Below, piece by piece: positions 35,236-46,311 of a DNA stretch of 64,000 nucleotides (position 1 is the first letter of the stretch; every line of letters starts with the position of its first letter). Under the pieces are notes generated by a model. The model ran no database searches and was not told the origin of the DNA. It was given only the letters and a program-made list of their open reading frames with translations. Origin of the DNA: Adiantum capillus-veneris (taxonomy: Eukaryota; Streptophyta; Polypodiopsida; Polypodiales; Pteridaceae); assembly GCA_014529385.2 (NCBI GenBank), contig CM043944.1, forward strand, positions 174,224,240-174,288,239, given 5' to 3'. The position numbers and the translations under genes are program-made.

Positions 35236-37301
35236 ATGGCTGACAATAATCAAGAGAGTAGAATGAACATTGATAGCTTTGATTTTTCACATGAAGGTGC
35301 TAATGATGATGCTCCCATGTTTGTGAATTATCTCGTCACTAGGTTGCAGCAAGCTATGGGCAACCCTGCTTTGCAAGCTGAAGTTACTCAACAACTTCGT
35401 GCTTATGGAATTTCCCTTTCTCGCCAAGAGGAGAGAGAGCTTAGGAGGCCTCTTGAAGAGACCCCCGAAAGAAGACTCTCTCCCATTCGAGAGGAGGAAT
35501 CCAAAGAGCAAGAAAGTAATGAAAGTTTAAGTTCCTCTGAAGATGTGGCTCCACGAAGACGGCGGTCTAGACGATCGCCCACTCCTCCCAAGAGGAAAAT
35601 ATCAACACATAGTCCTTATCCTCATCACTCTGAAAGGCAAGAGAGGAAACAAAGGAAGAAAAGGGCTAGGAAGAGGTCACCCTCTTCTCCTTCTTCTTCA
35701 CCTTCCTCCTCTTCTGACAAAAGTTATGATTATTCTCCTAGAGAATACAATAGGGGAGGACATCGCAAATCATTTCCTGCATGGCGAAGGTCACAAAATC
35801 TAAAGAAGTTCAAGGAGGGAGGAAAGAGTATCTCTTTTCTCACCTATGATGGCACCTTCGGTGCTACCGACAAAGTGTTGGCCTTCATCCAGCAATTTGA
35901 TGCGGCCTTTGGAGATGAGGGCTTCACAGAGTCCTCTAAGCTATGCCATGAAGTTATGCACTTCCAAAAATCAGCTCGTCAATGGTGGGCTATCCTTCGT
36001 GGAAATGGTGAAGTCCCAAAGACATGGAAAACTCTACGAGTTTCCATCATGAAGCAATTCCTTGCAAGCGATGCAAAGGACAAAGTGCTTACCGAATGGT
36101 GCAACTTGAAGCTCCTCTCCCATGAGTCTATCCACAAATATGTAGACAAGTTTTGGGATTTACATCTCAAGGCTACCGTCTTTCAAAAGATAGACTTTGT
36201 CGAGCAAAGGCAGCAATTCTGTGAGGGATTACCTGAAGAGATGGTCGAATACATCAACTCTCAACGGCCTGGTACTATTAGCGAAGTAATCCATCACACC
36301 ATGGTTGCTTCACGCATCAATTTCCATCAAGGGGCTAGACGTAATGTCAAGCCCATGGAAAACAAAGACAAAAATGATGCAAAGGGGAAAACCAATGTTC
36401 AAAATACTTCCCAAGTCAATTCCAACAACAACAACAATCGGTCCAAGGAGAAGGGAGTTTACAAAGGTAAAAACAAACTCTCTCCTGAAGACCTTGAAGC
36501 TTTTCGCAAGGACCATAAGTGTTTCAAGTGTGGGGAGCAAGGACATGGCTATCGTTCTTGCCCCAAGAAGAATACTCGCAATGAGACTCATAGGGCTTCC
36601 ACCATCGAAGCTCCAAAAGAGGATGCTCATTGCAAAGGATCATCACTTTCCTATGCTTGGGGAAAGGTAAGAGAGCATGATGCCTTCATCTTGTTTGACC
36701 CTGGCTCTACTCTGAACTTCATATCAATGGAGTTGGCCACCAAGTTGGGCATTCAAGCTTTTGAGATGGGAGATATAGTAGTGGCTGATGCAGCTTTCAA
36801 GGGACAACAAGCCTCCGTGACTCCCTTGATTGGGAAGTTGAGGCTTCATGTCCAAAGCTATGTCGACAAGGAAGACTTATTCATCTCTCCTCTCCAACAT
36901 GAGGATGTTATCCTAGGGGCACCATGGTTTGATCGCATGGATGCCAACACGAAGTTCCCTGAAAGGAGAATCTACTTCACCTACTACAAGGGAAACAACA
37001 TGTATATAGATGCTAGTGAGCGTGGTCGCACTATTCCACTTGTAAATCCTCTTGCTTTTGATAAGTCAATGAAGAGCTCAGTTTCTGCGTACATGATTTT
37101 TGTCAAAGAGTCTCTAAAAGATACTAATGTTTCATCAAATGTAAATGGTAGGAATCAAGAAGAGTTAGACTTGTCTAATTTTCTAAAAGAATTCCAAGAT
37201 GTGTTCATCGATGATATCCCTATGGACTTACCTCCAAAACGAGGGGATGATGACCATCGTATTGAGCTCCTTCCTGGAAGCTCACCACCTAACAAGCCTC
37301 C
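35236..37301 (+). pseudogene. E6 gag-protease, first part of gag-pol
   Basis: The ATG at 35,236 follows AACATGGCT and opens a frame that runs without a stop to the E7 insertion at 37,301 (residue 688). Residues 95-175 are Arg/Ser/Pro-rich and basic. The capsid core is at about 200-380 (ISFLTYDGTF, ARQWWAILRGNGE, MKQFLASDAKDKV, QFCEGLPEEM). A zinc knuckle CFKCGEQGHGYRSC lies at 429-442. The retropepsin follows with active site LFDPGSTLNFIS (Asp 488), which has D-P-G, common in chromoviruses, and VILGAPWFDRM. The frame then enters the pre-RT linker (EFQDVFIDDIPMDLPP). Beyond 37,301 the frame reads 52 codons of E7 LTR to a stop at 37,458, so the split gene would yield a Gag-protease without RT. 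Confidence 0.92.
37297..37301. repeat. E7 target-site duplication, left copy (CCTCC)
   Basis: Exact match to 55,972-55,976. The target is codon 688 of the E6 gag-pol, in the pre-RT Pro-Pro segment. Confidence 0.93.
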
Positions 37302-38241
37302 TGTTGAGCCAGCAGAGGATCACACCCACATTTTTGCTCACACTCATCATTTTGTAACCATTGATTGTAATAAATGTCTTTCCGACATTAATTTTGATTT
37401 GAGCCATTCATTAAGTAACGGGACTCAATTGAGTTTCCAGCTTGTAATCCCGAAGTAATTTCACTTGCTGATGTAATTAGTTAGAGATGTTCTCACCTCC
37501 AAGGCTGAGGTATATAAGCCAAAGTTTTTGTAACCTAAGGAGATCATTTTAATCAAAGTGAGTTTTTTGGAGCGCCGTAACTGTGTCTGAGAGAGAGAGA
37601 GACAGAGAGTGAGAGTCTTATCTACTTGCTACGTGAGCTACGGAGCCGCCATTGGAGAAGCGACACCGCCATTGTGTTAGCAACGGCGAGAGCTACGCAC
37701 AGATACCAAGAGTGCGCGCTATCGGCTTCTATGTGTGGTAAGTTCCTACGAGCTTCGGTGTGAGTTTTCTTCCATCTCGTGTGTCGAAATTGAGCGTGCA
37801 GCATATCTATAGAACCACAATGAGTAGAGCTACACATTAGTACCATCGGGGTCATGTTTCGATCACCTGTATTTTTTGGCCTGTCTTCATACGCGTTTAC
37901 CGCACAGAGTGGTTATAGGTTGATTTTGTAGTTCAAGTCTTTAGGGTGTTGTTCTTACCTAGTGTATAGACTTCCCCTTGAGTTTGAGATCGATTCAATG
38001 ATTCTAGATCTTGTTTCGTATAGCATTCGTTCGTAGTACGAATTTCAGTCACTTGCGTATTTTAGAACTTAGATTTGATTTCCTTAGTAGTGATTGTCAT
38101 TAGAAGGTCGAGTAGGTGATTTGAAACCCACCTAGTTGTTTCCATGCGCCTGTGGGTAAAGCTCCGTCCTCGTCTGACAAATTCTGTTGTTGGTTGAGTT
38201 CTCGCTATTTAGCTTCCGCTAGCGGCGTAACCGCCTTAACA
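37302..38241 (+). repeat. E7 5' LTR
   Basis: 940 bp, from TGTTGAGCCAGC to CGCCTTAACA. TATATAAG at 37,511-37,518 is the likely TATA box, and the GA run near 37,590 falls in the early transcribed region. The half-palindrome TCATACGCGT sits at about 37,889-37,898. The partner is 55,000-55,971. Confidence 0.95.
37511..37518 (+). promoter_or_regulatory. E7 LTR TATA box
   Basis: TATATAAG, repeated in the 3' LTR at 55,209-55,216. It is the only strong TATA element in the LTR and lies about 210 bp from its start. Assignment is from sequence only. Confidence 0.55.
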
Positions 38242-38243
38242 TT

Positions 38244-38262
38244 TGGCGCCGCTGCCGGGGAC
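38244..38262 (+). other. E7 primer binding site
   Basis: TGGCGCCGCTGCCGGGGAC begins two bases after the LTR end. It is one change away from the tRNA-Asp-complementary site that is typical of plant Athila and related elements. Confidence 0.85.
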
Positions 38263-38779
38263 GAGAGCCCTAAGTAGGTGACCTTAGACTAATCCTACGA
38301 GGTGAGTCGTATAAACTACTTTGTATACTTTAGTTAGAAAAGATCTAGGAGTGGTGGACTCCGAAGATCTCGAGAGATACTAGGAAGTGGGGTATTCCTG
38401 GGTCTTCCGTGTTGACAGTATTTTTAGTTTAGCTTAGATTTGTTTGTTGTTTTGTTGGTGTTGAGTAGTTGTTGATAGAAGAAGAATTTGCTAGTCCGTG
38501 AGTGGCAGTGGATCTCTTTAAAATCACAATTACCAAACCCATTTTATGATTAGGAATAGCTTAGGTAGGACTTCATTTGATCCTGATCTAGAGCTAGTAA
38601 TCATTGGAGTATTTGCTTGATATGGTTGATTACATGTTAGATCACTAAACCGTCGAGTTAGTAGTGAAACTTTCAATAAACAAAAGACGGAGAATTTTTC
38701 TGTGTATCTGGGAGTTGCTGAGCACTTGAGAAATCTTTAGGAAGGATTCTGTGCCAAAAAACTGGAAATCTGCAACTTT

Positions 38780-39210
38780 AGACATCATACGCGTATAAGG
38801 TCTTTTAGCACATCCACTGCTTATTTTTTATATCTGACCTGACAAGATTGTTACAAACACTGTAGAAAGCATAAATATCAAGTCTTGACCCAAATTGATG
38901 AAAAAGACATCATACGCGTATGATGTCTTTGACCTAATTTTGGACATATTTTGATACTTTGCCAACACGGATCCATTGTAATAGCTGTCTAGAGGTTATA
39001 TTTCAAGTTTCATCCCATATGGATCACAATTGACCCAAAACAAGTCAAAAGCGGAAAATTGCCAAGAAAAGCCTAAATTAGCCATAACTTGCTCAAACAG
39101 AGTTCAAACTGAATTTTGTGAGTGGACAGAGCATAAGGGGGCTACTGAGAGTGAGCATAACCAAAATAGTCCAAATCTGTGAAAAAAGACATCATACGCG
39201 TATAATGTCT
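38780..39210 (+). repeat. E7 leader palindromes (three copies)
   Basis: Copies at 38,780-38,803, 38,905-38,928 (perfect) and 39,187-39,210. The half-site is AGACATCATACG followed by its reverse complement. Gaps between starts are 125 and 282 bp. They lie between the PBS and the gag start at 39,378, as in E2. The rest of the leader (38,263-39,377) has no coding. Confidence 0.9.
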
Positions 39211-39377
39211 TTTTCAGCATAACTGCAACAAAATTCTCACTTGATGAAACAGAAGTTGTCCAACTGACAAGATTAAACAATTGACCAAGTATCAATCAGT
39301 TTGGATCAATTCTGACCACAAAAACTTGGGAAAACAAATTGCCGAGACGGAAAAGTTAAAGTCCTTTAGGGGAATTG

Positions 39378-41459
39378 ATGAATTTGAGATTGGGCAGGAA
39401 TCTCCAGAATAACCAACCAAAACAAGGGGAACAAGCAAGTGTCATATTAACCGAGGGAAGTGTGAACCAAAGTTGGGTGCAACCATTAGAGCCGATCTTT
39501 GAAGGAAGTGTTTCTGATACTTCTTCGGAGAGATCTTACGAGATTTTCACAGAACACTTGGAACACTTGAACCTGAATAACAGAGAAAATATGGCAGCAG
39601 GATCATCAAACCCTTCCGCCACAATGAAGCTATTGTTCATAAAATACCAGTACGACAATGAGCAAGGTGCCAAGATCTACAAAGATGGAATGGACCGCTA
39701 TTGTGTAAAGATAGAAGATAGACCTAGTGAGTTCAAGGACTTAGTGCCTGTGAGCTATAGCGGAGATAGATATCTAGATGACGAGGGTACCATGTACTTG
39801 GTAGTCCTAAACCCTAACATTGTGGACAAGTGGGGATTGATGGGCACCAAAGCCAAAGTAGATGAAGAACTTGAGGAGAAAGCACCAATAATGAACTTCC
39901 CTGATGCGAGGTTAAGAAGAGAGAATGAAACTACAAGGATCAACACTGATAACATCTATGTGGGGCTATACAAATATAATAATGGGGAGCAAGATCTCTA
40001 TTATAGATGTGAAGAACCCTACACCGGAGAGTTGACAGACCAAAAAAGACCTTATGTCTTTACCTACACAGAGGGATCGGAAGTGAAAATTGCCACTTAC
40101 GACAAGTACGGGAGGCAATACTCAACAATGGGCAAGAAAGAATTAGAAGGATATACATACTTTGGGGGACCACTACATCAGTATTATGTTACTTCTAGCT
40201 CACAAAGACCAGCACCAACAAATGGAGTGCAAAAACCAATGACAACAGGAGGACAAAGAACTCAGGCTGCTGACTCTTTCAGTCAACCTCAATACTCGAA
40301 GCCCGGACCAATGGGATCATTACATTCCAGAGAGTCAATGGATACGAATCGAGGTAGTGCAGTTCCAATCCCCACGTATACCACTCCAGGTCCAAGGTTC
40401 GAAGCGGAACCATCACATTTACCTCCTAGTAGTAGACTCAGGGCAGGGGAACCGACAAGGGTAACCCATGAAGTCCATGATGCTAGAGAAAGCTTTAGCC
40501 GAGACACAGGAGCAATGAGATTGGTAGCAGACCATAGACGTATGAGACCATCTCAAGTAGCCAAGTGTATGTCAAAGAAGTATGGTGGTTCAAGAGATCC
40601 GTATGCACATGTGTCACTCTTTAAGCAAGTCTTAAGAGCTGAGCAGATAACAGATTTCCATACACAATACGAGGGATTTGGTCTTACTCTAGAAGGTACG
40701 GCATTGACATGGTTTCAACCACTGAACAGAGGGGGATTCCATGACATTGACCATTTGCTAAGAGAGTTTGCTGAGGAATTCTCAAAACGAGGGATTAAGC
40801 ACAATACGGTCTCACAAATATATGCTTTTAAACAGAGAGAACACGAAAAAGTGAAGGAAGCTTCACTTCGCTTCAAACAATACATTGAGAGATGTCCAGT
40901 ACGTGAACGACCACAAGATGACAGACTATCTGTTCTCTTTATTGAAGGATTGAGAAACGACACTCTCAAGAAGGACTTGCACTTGAAAGCTTGTACAAGT
41001 TTCGAGCAAGTAACGAGAGAAGCATTGTACTTAGTGGATAACTGTACGGTTTATGGAGAGGTGTCAGCGGATACAGATTTTGCATCCAGTAGCTCTTCCT
41101 CCGTAGTGAGTGAGACTACCACTAAAAAGAATGTTCAAACAACAACCATGCCAAATGTAGAGCAAATGATAGAAGATGCTCTAAAAAGGATGGCACCATA
41201 CCAAAAACCATTGCCAAAACCACTGAAATGGTGTGCTATTGAACAAAAATGGACAAACCATCCAACAGAGGAGTGCTATTACAACAAAGGGTATGTAAGG
41301 GAGCGTCAGTATGCACCTCCTGCTCAATTAGCACCACCTCAGGTACATCCAGTACCTCGATACCCAACGGGAAATTACAGGACCTATGGGGATAGAAAGA
41401 CCGCAACCGGTATTGGGACAACAACCACCTTTACCAGGAGCAAGACCAGTGGGCATTAG
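39378..41459 (+). pseudogene. E7 gag with a long N-terminal extension
   Basis: The ATG at 39,378 opens about 693 codons. The first 370 residues are not like any Gag part I recognise: an acidic lead, then a Tyr-rich segment with repeated YKYNNGEQDLYY and YDKYGRQYS words, which may be a small beta-rich domain, and a Pro/Ser-rich linker. The capsid core is at about 380-560: KYGGSRDPYAHVSLFKQ, GFGLTLEGTALTWFQPL, REFAEEFSKRG, QREHEKVKEASLRFKQY, LFIEGLRNDTLKKDL. These are the standard plant Ty3 capsid words. The C-terminal end overlaps the next frame (41,386), so Gag and the zinc knuckles are now in different frames. Confidence 0.85.
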
Positions 41460-42249
41460 ATATGCACCAACCTTAGAGAATCAGGAAGAACAAGCCTTAG
41501 TGCCTGTTCAAGCCTATTATGAAGAATTTGGTGCACACATGTCTCCAACTGTGTATTACCCACCAGAAGAACCCAAACAACCAGAACCATGGGGCATGAT
41601 TGGGAATGTTGGAACACCAACAGTTACAAGTGCTTCTGATGAAGAGAGATACAATTTGGACGCAAGAACATTGATGTTCATAGCTCATGGAGGGTTAACA
41701 GGACAAAGACCATCCTATCCACAAAGGACGAATCAAGTGGGACCAAGACCAACACTAGGACCCTGTTACAAGTGTGGAGGTGACCATCTGATGAATGTTT
41801 GTCCACATACGGAAATCATTAGAATTAACGCTTATTGCACTGAGTGTGGGGTTACTCACTTCATTGAGGATTGTTCAAAGAATCCAAACAAAGTGCAAAA
41901 GACGACATTGAATATGCTAGAAACTATTCCTACCAGCAGTGGGTCTAAAAATGAAACTCTGATACCAACGCAAGTTGTTACTAGAGCTCAAGCTAAGAAA
42001 ACCACTAGAGAACCTGAGAATGGAAAGTTAGCGACTGAAGTGGTTAGTCAAGGACCGCGGAGTCAGAGAAACACATGGAAAGCTAGAAAAGCACGCATGA
42101 AGTTGAGAAAAGAACGTGAAGACGCTATTCTAGCTGAGGAACTAAAGCAAACTAAAGATAGATTAGAAAAACTTGAGAGTCAAAACGGGAAACGAGAGAT
42201 GAGCCCGGAAAGAACGAAACAAAAGAGTATCAAAGAACAACGAGCTTAA
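41386..42249 (+). pseudogene. E7 gag C-terminus with double zinc knuckle
   Basis: Frame +1 relative to the capsid frame, overlapping it by 74 bases; the true join lies within the overlap. It is Pro/Gln-rich at first, then has two knuckles, CYKCGGDHLMNVC and CTECGVTHFIEDC. Both are C-x2-C-x3-H-x4-C, one residue shorter than retroviral knuckles, a spacing seen in Athila-type proteins. A basic helical segment follows (TWKARKARMKLRKEREDAILAEE). Knuckles bind the element RNA. The frame stops at 42,249 while the homologous reading moves to another frame, so the stop reflects decay or a recoding site. Confidence 0.75.
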
Positions 42250-42251
42250 GC

Positions 42252-42566
42252 TCAGGGGGATCAGTGCTAGTCGACAAAGTACAAGAACCATTGGACGCAC
42301 TGATGAGAGCTTACGAAGCTAGGTTAAAGAACAACCAAACACAAGAACAGAGGTGGATGACATACCCAAACGCGGAATTGGAAAAGCAGAGACTTGAAAT
42401 GTGCCAGAGAATGATCGAGACTGCACAAGCCTTATTAGAACCACCAAGAGAAACAATGAATTGTGGAACGGAAAACCCAATACAGCAAGAGACTATCATT
42501 TCACGGGTAGCTGAAAAGACTCCCAGTGCACAAAAGCCTGAAAATACACACAGGATGACCGCATAG
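42252..42566 (+). pseudogene. E7 gag-protease linker
   Basis: The frame contains SSGGSVLVDKVQEPLDAL and NNQTQEQRWMTYPNAELEKQ and is alignable word for word with E2 9,235-8,906. It is charged and probably a coiled coil. There is no start codon where homology begins, and E2 reads through from upstream, so this is an internal piece of a polyprotein and not a separate gene. It ends at a TAG (42,564) while the homologous reading shifts to the protease frame. Confidence 0.65.
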
Positions 42567-42568
42567 TA

Positions 42569-44692
42569 TTGAACACAACCGATCAGGAGATAGAGAGTTT
42601 TCATCCAGTCATACAGAGGTCTTACGGAAGAGATGAGGATTACAATGAATTTTGGAAACAAGTGAGAGAGGCAAACTTTGCAAACGAGCTAAGTTGCCAA
42701 GCTAATCAGACAAATTGGGAAAAGGACATCAGGAATCCTCCCATAGTGGAATTTGAGGCAGGATCTCAAGTGGACTTGGATCTGCAATCTTACTGGGGAG
42801 ATGGGGGCTCTGTTAGAACAATGGAGAGCAAACCTCATTCACTGAATACCTTACCTTCATACTTAGGAGAGTATGAAGCAAAATCCGAGATTAGAGCACT
42901 TCCCTCACGAAGAATCTCATCAGAAAAAGTCATGGACTCGCAAGGATTGATAGAGATCTTGTCAACACCAGTGACATGCACTATCACTCTAGCTGAGCTT
43001 TTGAGGCTAAGACCACATATGTGGACCACTGTAGGAAAATGCTTGGAGAAATTTGGAATAAAAGACCCAACATCGAGACTGCAAGAGGGTATACAAGAGC
43101 TGAGCAAACCACAAAAGAACGCTAAGCCTGTACCCTTAAACAAGGTCGGAGAGTATTGCGAAGGTGAAGAGGGGAATACAACCTTACCAGTTGAATTCCA
43201 AGGCGTGAACATGATGGCAATACTAGACAGCGGAGCTGGGGTAGCCATTGCTACAAAAGAAATCTGGAAAAAATGGGGGAAACCAGCAATAAGGAAGACT
43301 AGGTTGAAACTCCAATTAGCAGATGGACACATGGAGAAACCTATGGGGTTATTAGAGAAAGTTGTCGTGACTTCTTGCGGCATTGAATACGAACATACTT
43401 TTGCTATTGTCGATTTTGGCAAGGAGAATAACTATGATATCATACTGGGAAGACCATTCATGAGACAATTGAAAATGGTCCAGGATTGGGGCTACGATCA
43501 CATATACCTGAGAAATATGGAAACCACTACACGTGTGAACCTGAAAGACCATAGCTACAAAGATGTGAACCGAACACCGGTAGAGGAGTTTGATTCAGCT
43601 ACTTTGGCGCGATCCGAATTTCCAGCTTGGTTAGGTAAGCCCAAGGAGTTATGGATGTGTGGAGCCTCGAAATGTGGAAGTCTGAGGCGAGAAGAATATG
43701 TTTTAGAAAGGGCTATCGAAGACAAAACTTATGTAGGAGAACCCTTTCCAGAGGACACGCTTGAACCATTAGAATGGACACACATTCTAGCAACCCTAGA
43801 TGTTTGTGCAATTCCGGATGGTCCCACAACAAAATTTTGCGACAAGGACGGGTATGACGTGGTTCCGTACTTCATGCTGAGAACTACACTCGAAAAAGAA
43901 ACTGAAAAGAACGATACACTGGAAAAGGAAGATGAAGAAGAGGTGTTTCACGACATTCCCGATCATCCAGAGTGGGAAAATGAAGCAGACAACGAGTCAA
44001 CGGACAATTCAAGCGGAAACGAAGAAACTATAACGGATGTCAGATTTTATGATTTTCCGAACCAAACTAAACAACGCCAGAAACGCTATAGAGCAAAGAG
44101 AAAAACAAAGGGGGTTAGAACCAACCCGATGCCTAGAATAAGAGGAAAAAATCAATTCCTAATGCTAGTAAAGGCGGAAGATTGTGTTAAGGACAAGATT
44201 TCTGGAAGAATGAGAGGCAATGATCAAAAGAGCTTACGAAAAGACAAAAGAAGCTCAAGAAATCAAGTTCAAAGGAATGAAACGAAAATTGAAACAGAAA
44301 AATCAGAAAAGAACAAGTGCAACAGAGAACACACGGAGTCCAAGTTAGAACGTAGAAACAAGTACAGAGAGCTCAAGAAAACTCTGAAAGAAGTTTGGAC
44401 GACAGAAATTGAGAGTGGAGAGGACGAAAACGCCAAAATCAAGGAAAACACGGATGTTCCCTCTCACTATAGGAAATTCACAATTGAGGATAGGAAGGTG
44501 GTATTAACCCAACCTATTCGAGAGAGAAAGGCGAACGAATCTTATGACGGACCGGAGGATGCAAAAAAAGTTGATTTAGCAGCTCCAGGTGAGACACCTA
44601 GACCGGTGTACATAGCCACAGATTTGTCTCGAGAAAGAGAGACTTTTGAGTCTTCTCAGAGAGTACAGGGATGTGTTTGCATGGTCTTATAA
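42569..44692 (+). pseudogene. E7 retropepsin 1 region
   Basis: About 707 codons in frame. After an N-terminal part also present in E2 (PPIVEFEAGSQ, SYWGDGGSVRTM), the retropepsin has its active site at AILDSGAGVAIATKEIW (Asp 220) and the second conserved strand at IVDFGKENNYDIILGRP. Then comes a conserved extension (LPAWLGKPKELWMCGASKCG-like words) and a long Lys/Arg/Glu-rich linker (about residues 500-690). The protease would process Gag-Pol. The frame ends at 44,692, overlapping the RT frame by 47 bases in a different phase. The basic linker is longer than usual. Confidence 0.85.
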
Positions 44693-46049
44693 GGACTTAA
44701 AGGGAGTTGACCCATCGATATGCCAACACACAATCCCACTAAAACAAGATGCAAAGCCTAGCAGACAGAGACCATACACATATAATAATACGTTTGCTAA
44801 GCGAATCAAAGAAGAGATAGATAAGCTAATGGAAGCTGAATTCATATACGAGATTGAACACACCGATTGGGTATCTCCAATTGTGGTGGTACCCAAGAAG
44901 AACGGAAAACTCCGAGTGTGTGTCAACTTAAAGAAAGTGAATGCTGCAACAATCAGGGACAATTATCCCCTGCCGATAACTGATCATGTTCTAGAGCGTG
45001 TATCAGGGAAAACAGCATACTCCTTTCTTGATGGTTTTTCAGGGTATAACCAGCTAGCCATAGCACCGACAGATCAACATAAAACAGCTTTTGCAACGGA
45101 GTGGGGAATTTATGCTTATCGGGTTATGCCTTTTGGTCTAACCAATGCTCCCGCAACCTTCCAGAGGCTGATGACGCATGCTTTCAAAGAATACTTAAGG
45201 TTGTTTCTAGAAATATACATGGATGACTTATGTGTACATTCTCTTCTGAGAGATGAGCATCTAGAACACCTAAGAAAAGTATCACAAAACGGAATATCCA
45301 CGGATTTAGAGAAGATAAAAGTTATAGTGGATATGCCTAGACCAACCAATGTGAAACAAGTACAGAGCTTTATGGGACATTGCGGATATTATAGACGATT
45401 CATTTACATGTACGCTATAATAGGCCAACCACTTTACAGGCTAATAGTGAACTTTGAATGGACAGAGGAGTGTGAGGAATCATTCAAGAAATTGAAAGAG
45501 GCACTCATTACTGCTCCAGTCTTGAAATCACCAGATTGGGAGAAGATATTCCATGTGTATATAGATGCTTCGGCATATGCAATAGGATGCATTCTGGCTC
45601 AGCCAGAAGAAGGAAACATGGATTTTCCTATCTATTACGCCAGTCGACAGCTCAACAATGCAGAGAAGAATTACACCACAACAGAGCGAGAAGGATTAGG
45701 AATGATATATGCTGTGAAGAAATTTCGGCATTATCTTCTAGCCAACAAGTTTGTGTTTTTTACGGATCACCAAGCCTTGCTCTACCTAGTGAATAAACCA
45801 TGCAATACCGGGAGAATAGTGAGATGGTTCATTATCTTACTGGAATTCGACTTCACGGTAGTAGTAAAGAAAGGAAAAACACATCTTAGAGCTAATCATC
45901 TTTCGCGATTGACGAATGGAGAATACCCTATAGGAGTAGATGACGACATGCCAGACACGTACTTGTTCAACATAGAAATGATACCGAAGTGGTCTCAACA
46001 TGTCGTTAGCCTATTAACCTATGGAGGAGAGTTTGATAGAAGAGAATAA
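44646..46049 (+). pseudogene. E7 reverse transcriptase and RNase H
   Basis: RT starts with the usual LLREYRDVFAWSYKDLKGVDP and has WVSPIVVVPKKNGKLRVCV, YSFLDGFSGYNQLAIAP, YRVMPFGLTNAPATFQRLM and the intact catalytic box IYMDDLCVHS. Directly after HLEHLRKV the reading jumps to SQNGISTDLEKIKVIVDM, so the stretch of roughly 25-30 residues that usually bridges them is missing in frame. RNase H follows: VYIDASAYAIGCILAQ, TTTEREGLGMIYAVKKFRHYL, FFTDHQALLYL. A TAA at 46,047 separates it from the integrase in the same frame. The deletion and the stop would inactivate the enzyme. Confidence 0.9.
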
Positions 46050-46311
46050 AACCAGAAACATATTGCTATTCAGCAATCCAAGAATCTTCAATTGGTTGCA
46101 GGAAGGTTGTATCAATTGGAAAATGATCATGTTTTACGACTATGCATGTATCTGTGCGAAGCACATGTTCAGGAATGTGTATTTCATTGTTCAAGAAGGA
46201 ACACATATAGGAATTTGTTACAATTGGGAGTCTATTGGCCAGGAATGAAAGAAAGCGTACATGAATATGTCACTGTATGTATTGTATGTTCATCAAAACC
46301 GCCAGCAGAGT
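45978..46311 (+). pseudogene. E7 extra HHCC zinc module (module 1)
   Basis: A linker-plus-zinc module precedes and resembles the normal one. It reads IPKWSQHVVSLLTYG, GRLYQLENDHVLRLC, then the ligands of HVQECVFH and CIVC with spacing H-x6-H-x30-C-x2-C and the internal word LLQLGVYWPGM. The next module has IAPEWSQYIVEYL, GQLYKRGKDNQLRIC and exactly the same ligand spacing. The TAA at 46,047-46,049 falls in its linker. It is best read as an old in-frame tandem duplication, since the two are now well diverged. The ligands are kept in both, which argues that both folded. Confidence 0.7.

Noticed and set aside
35543-35803. Additional frames overlapping E6 gag
   Set aside because: They overlap the long gag-pol frame in other phases and are shadows of its Arg/Ser-rich codons.
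42311-43422. Minus-strand frames opposite the E7 gag-protease region
   Set aside because: Antisense shadows of a conserved plus-strand reading that is confirmed by E2.
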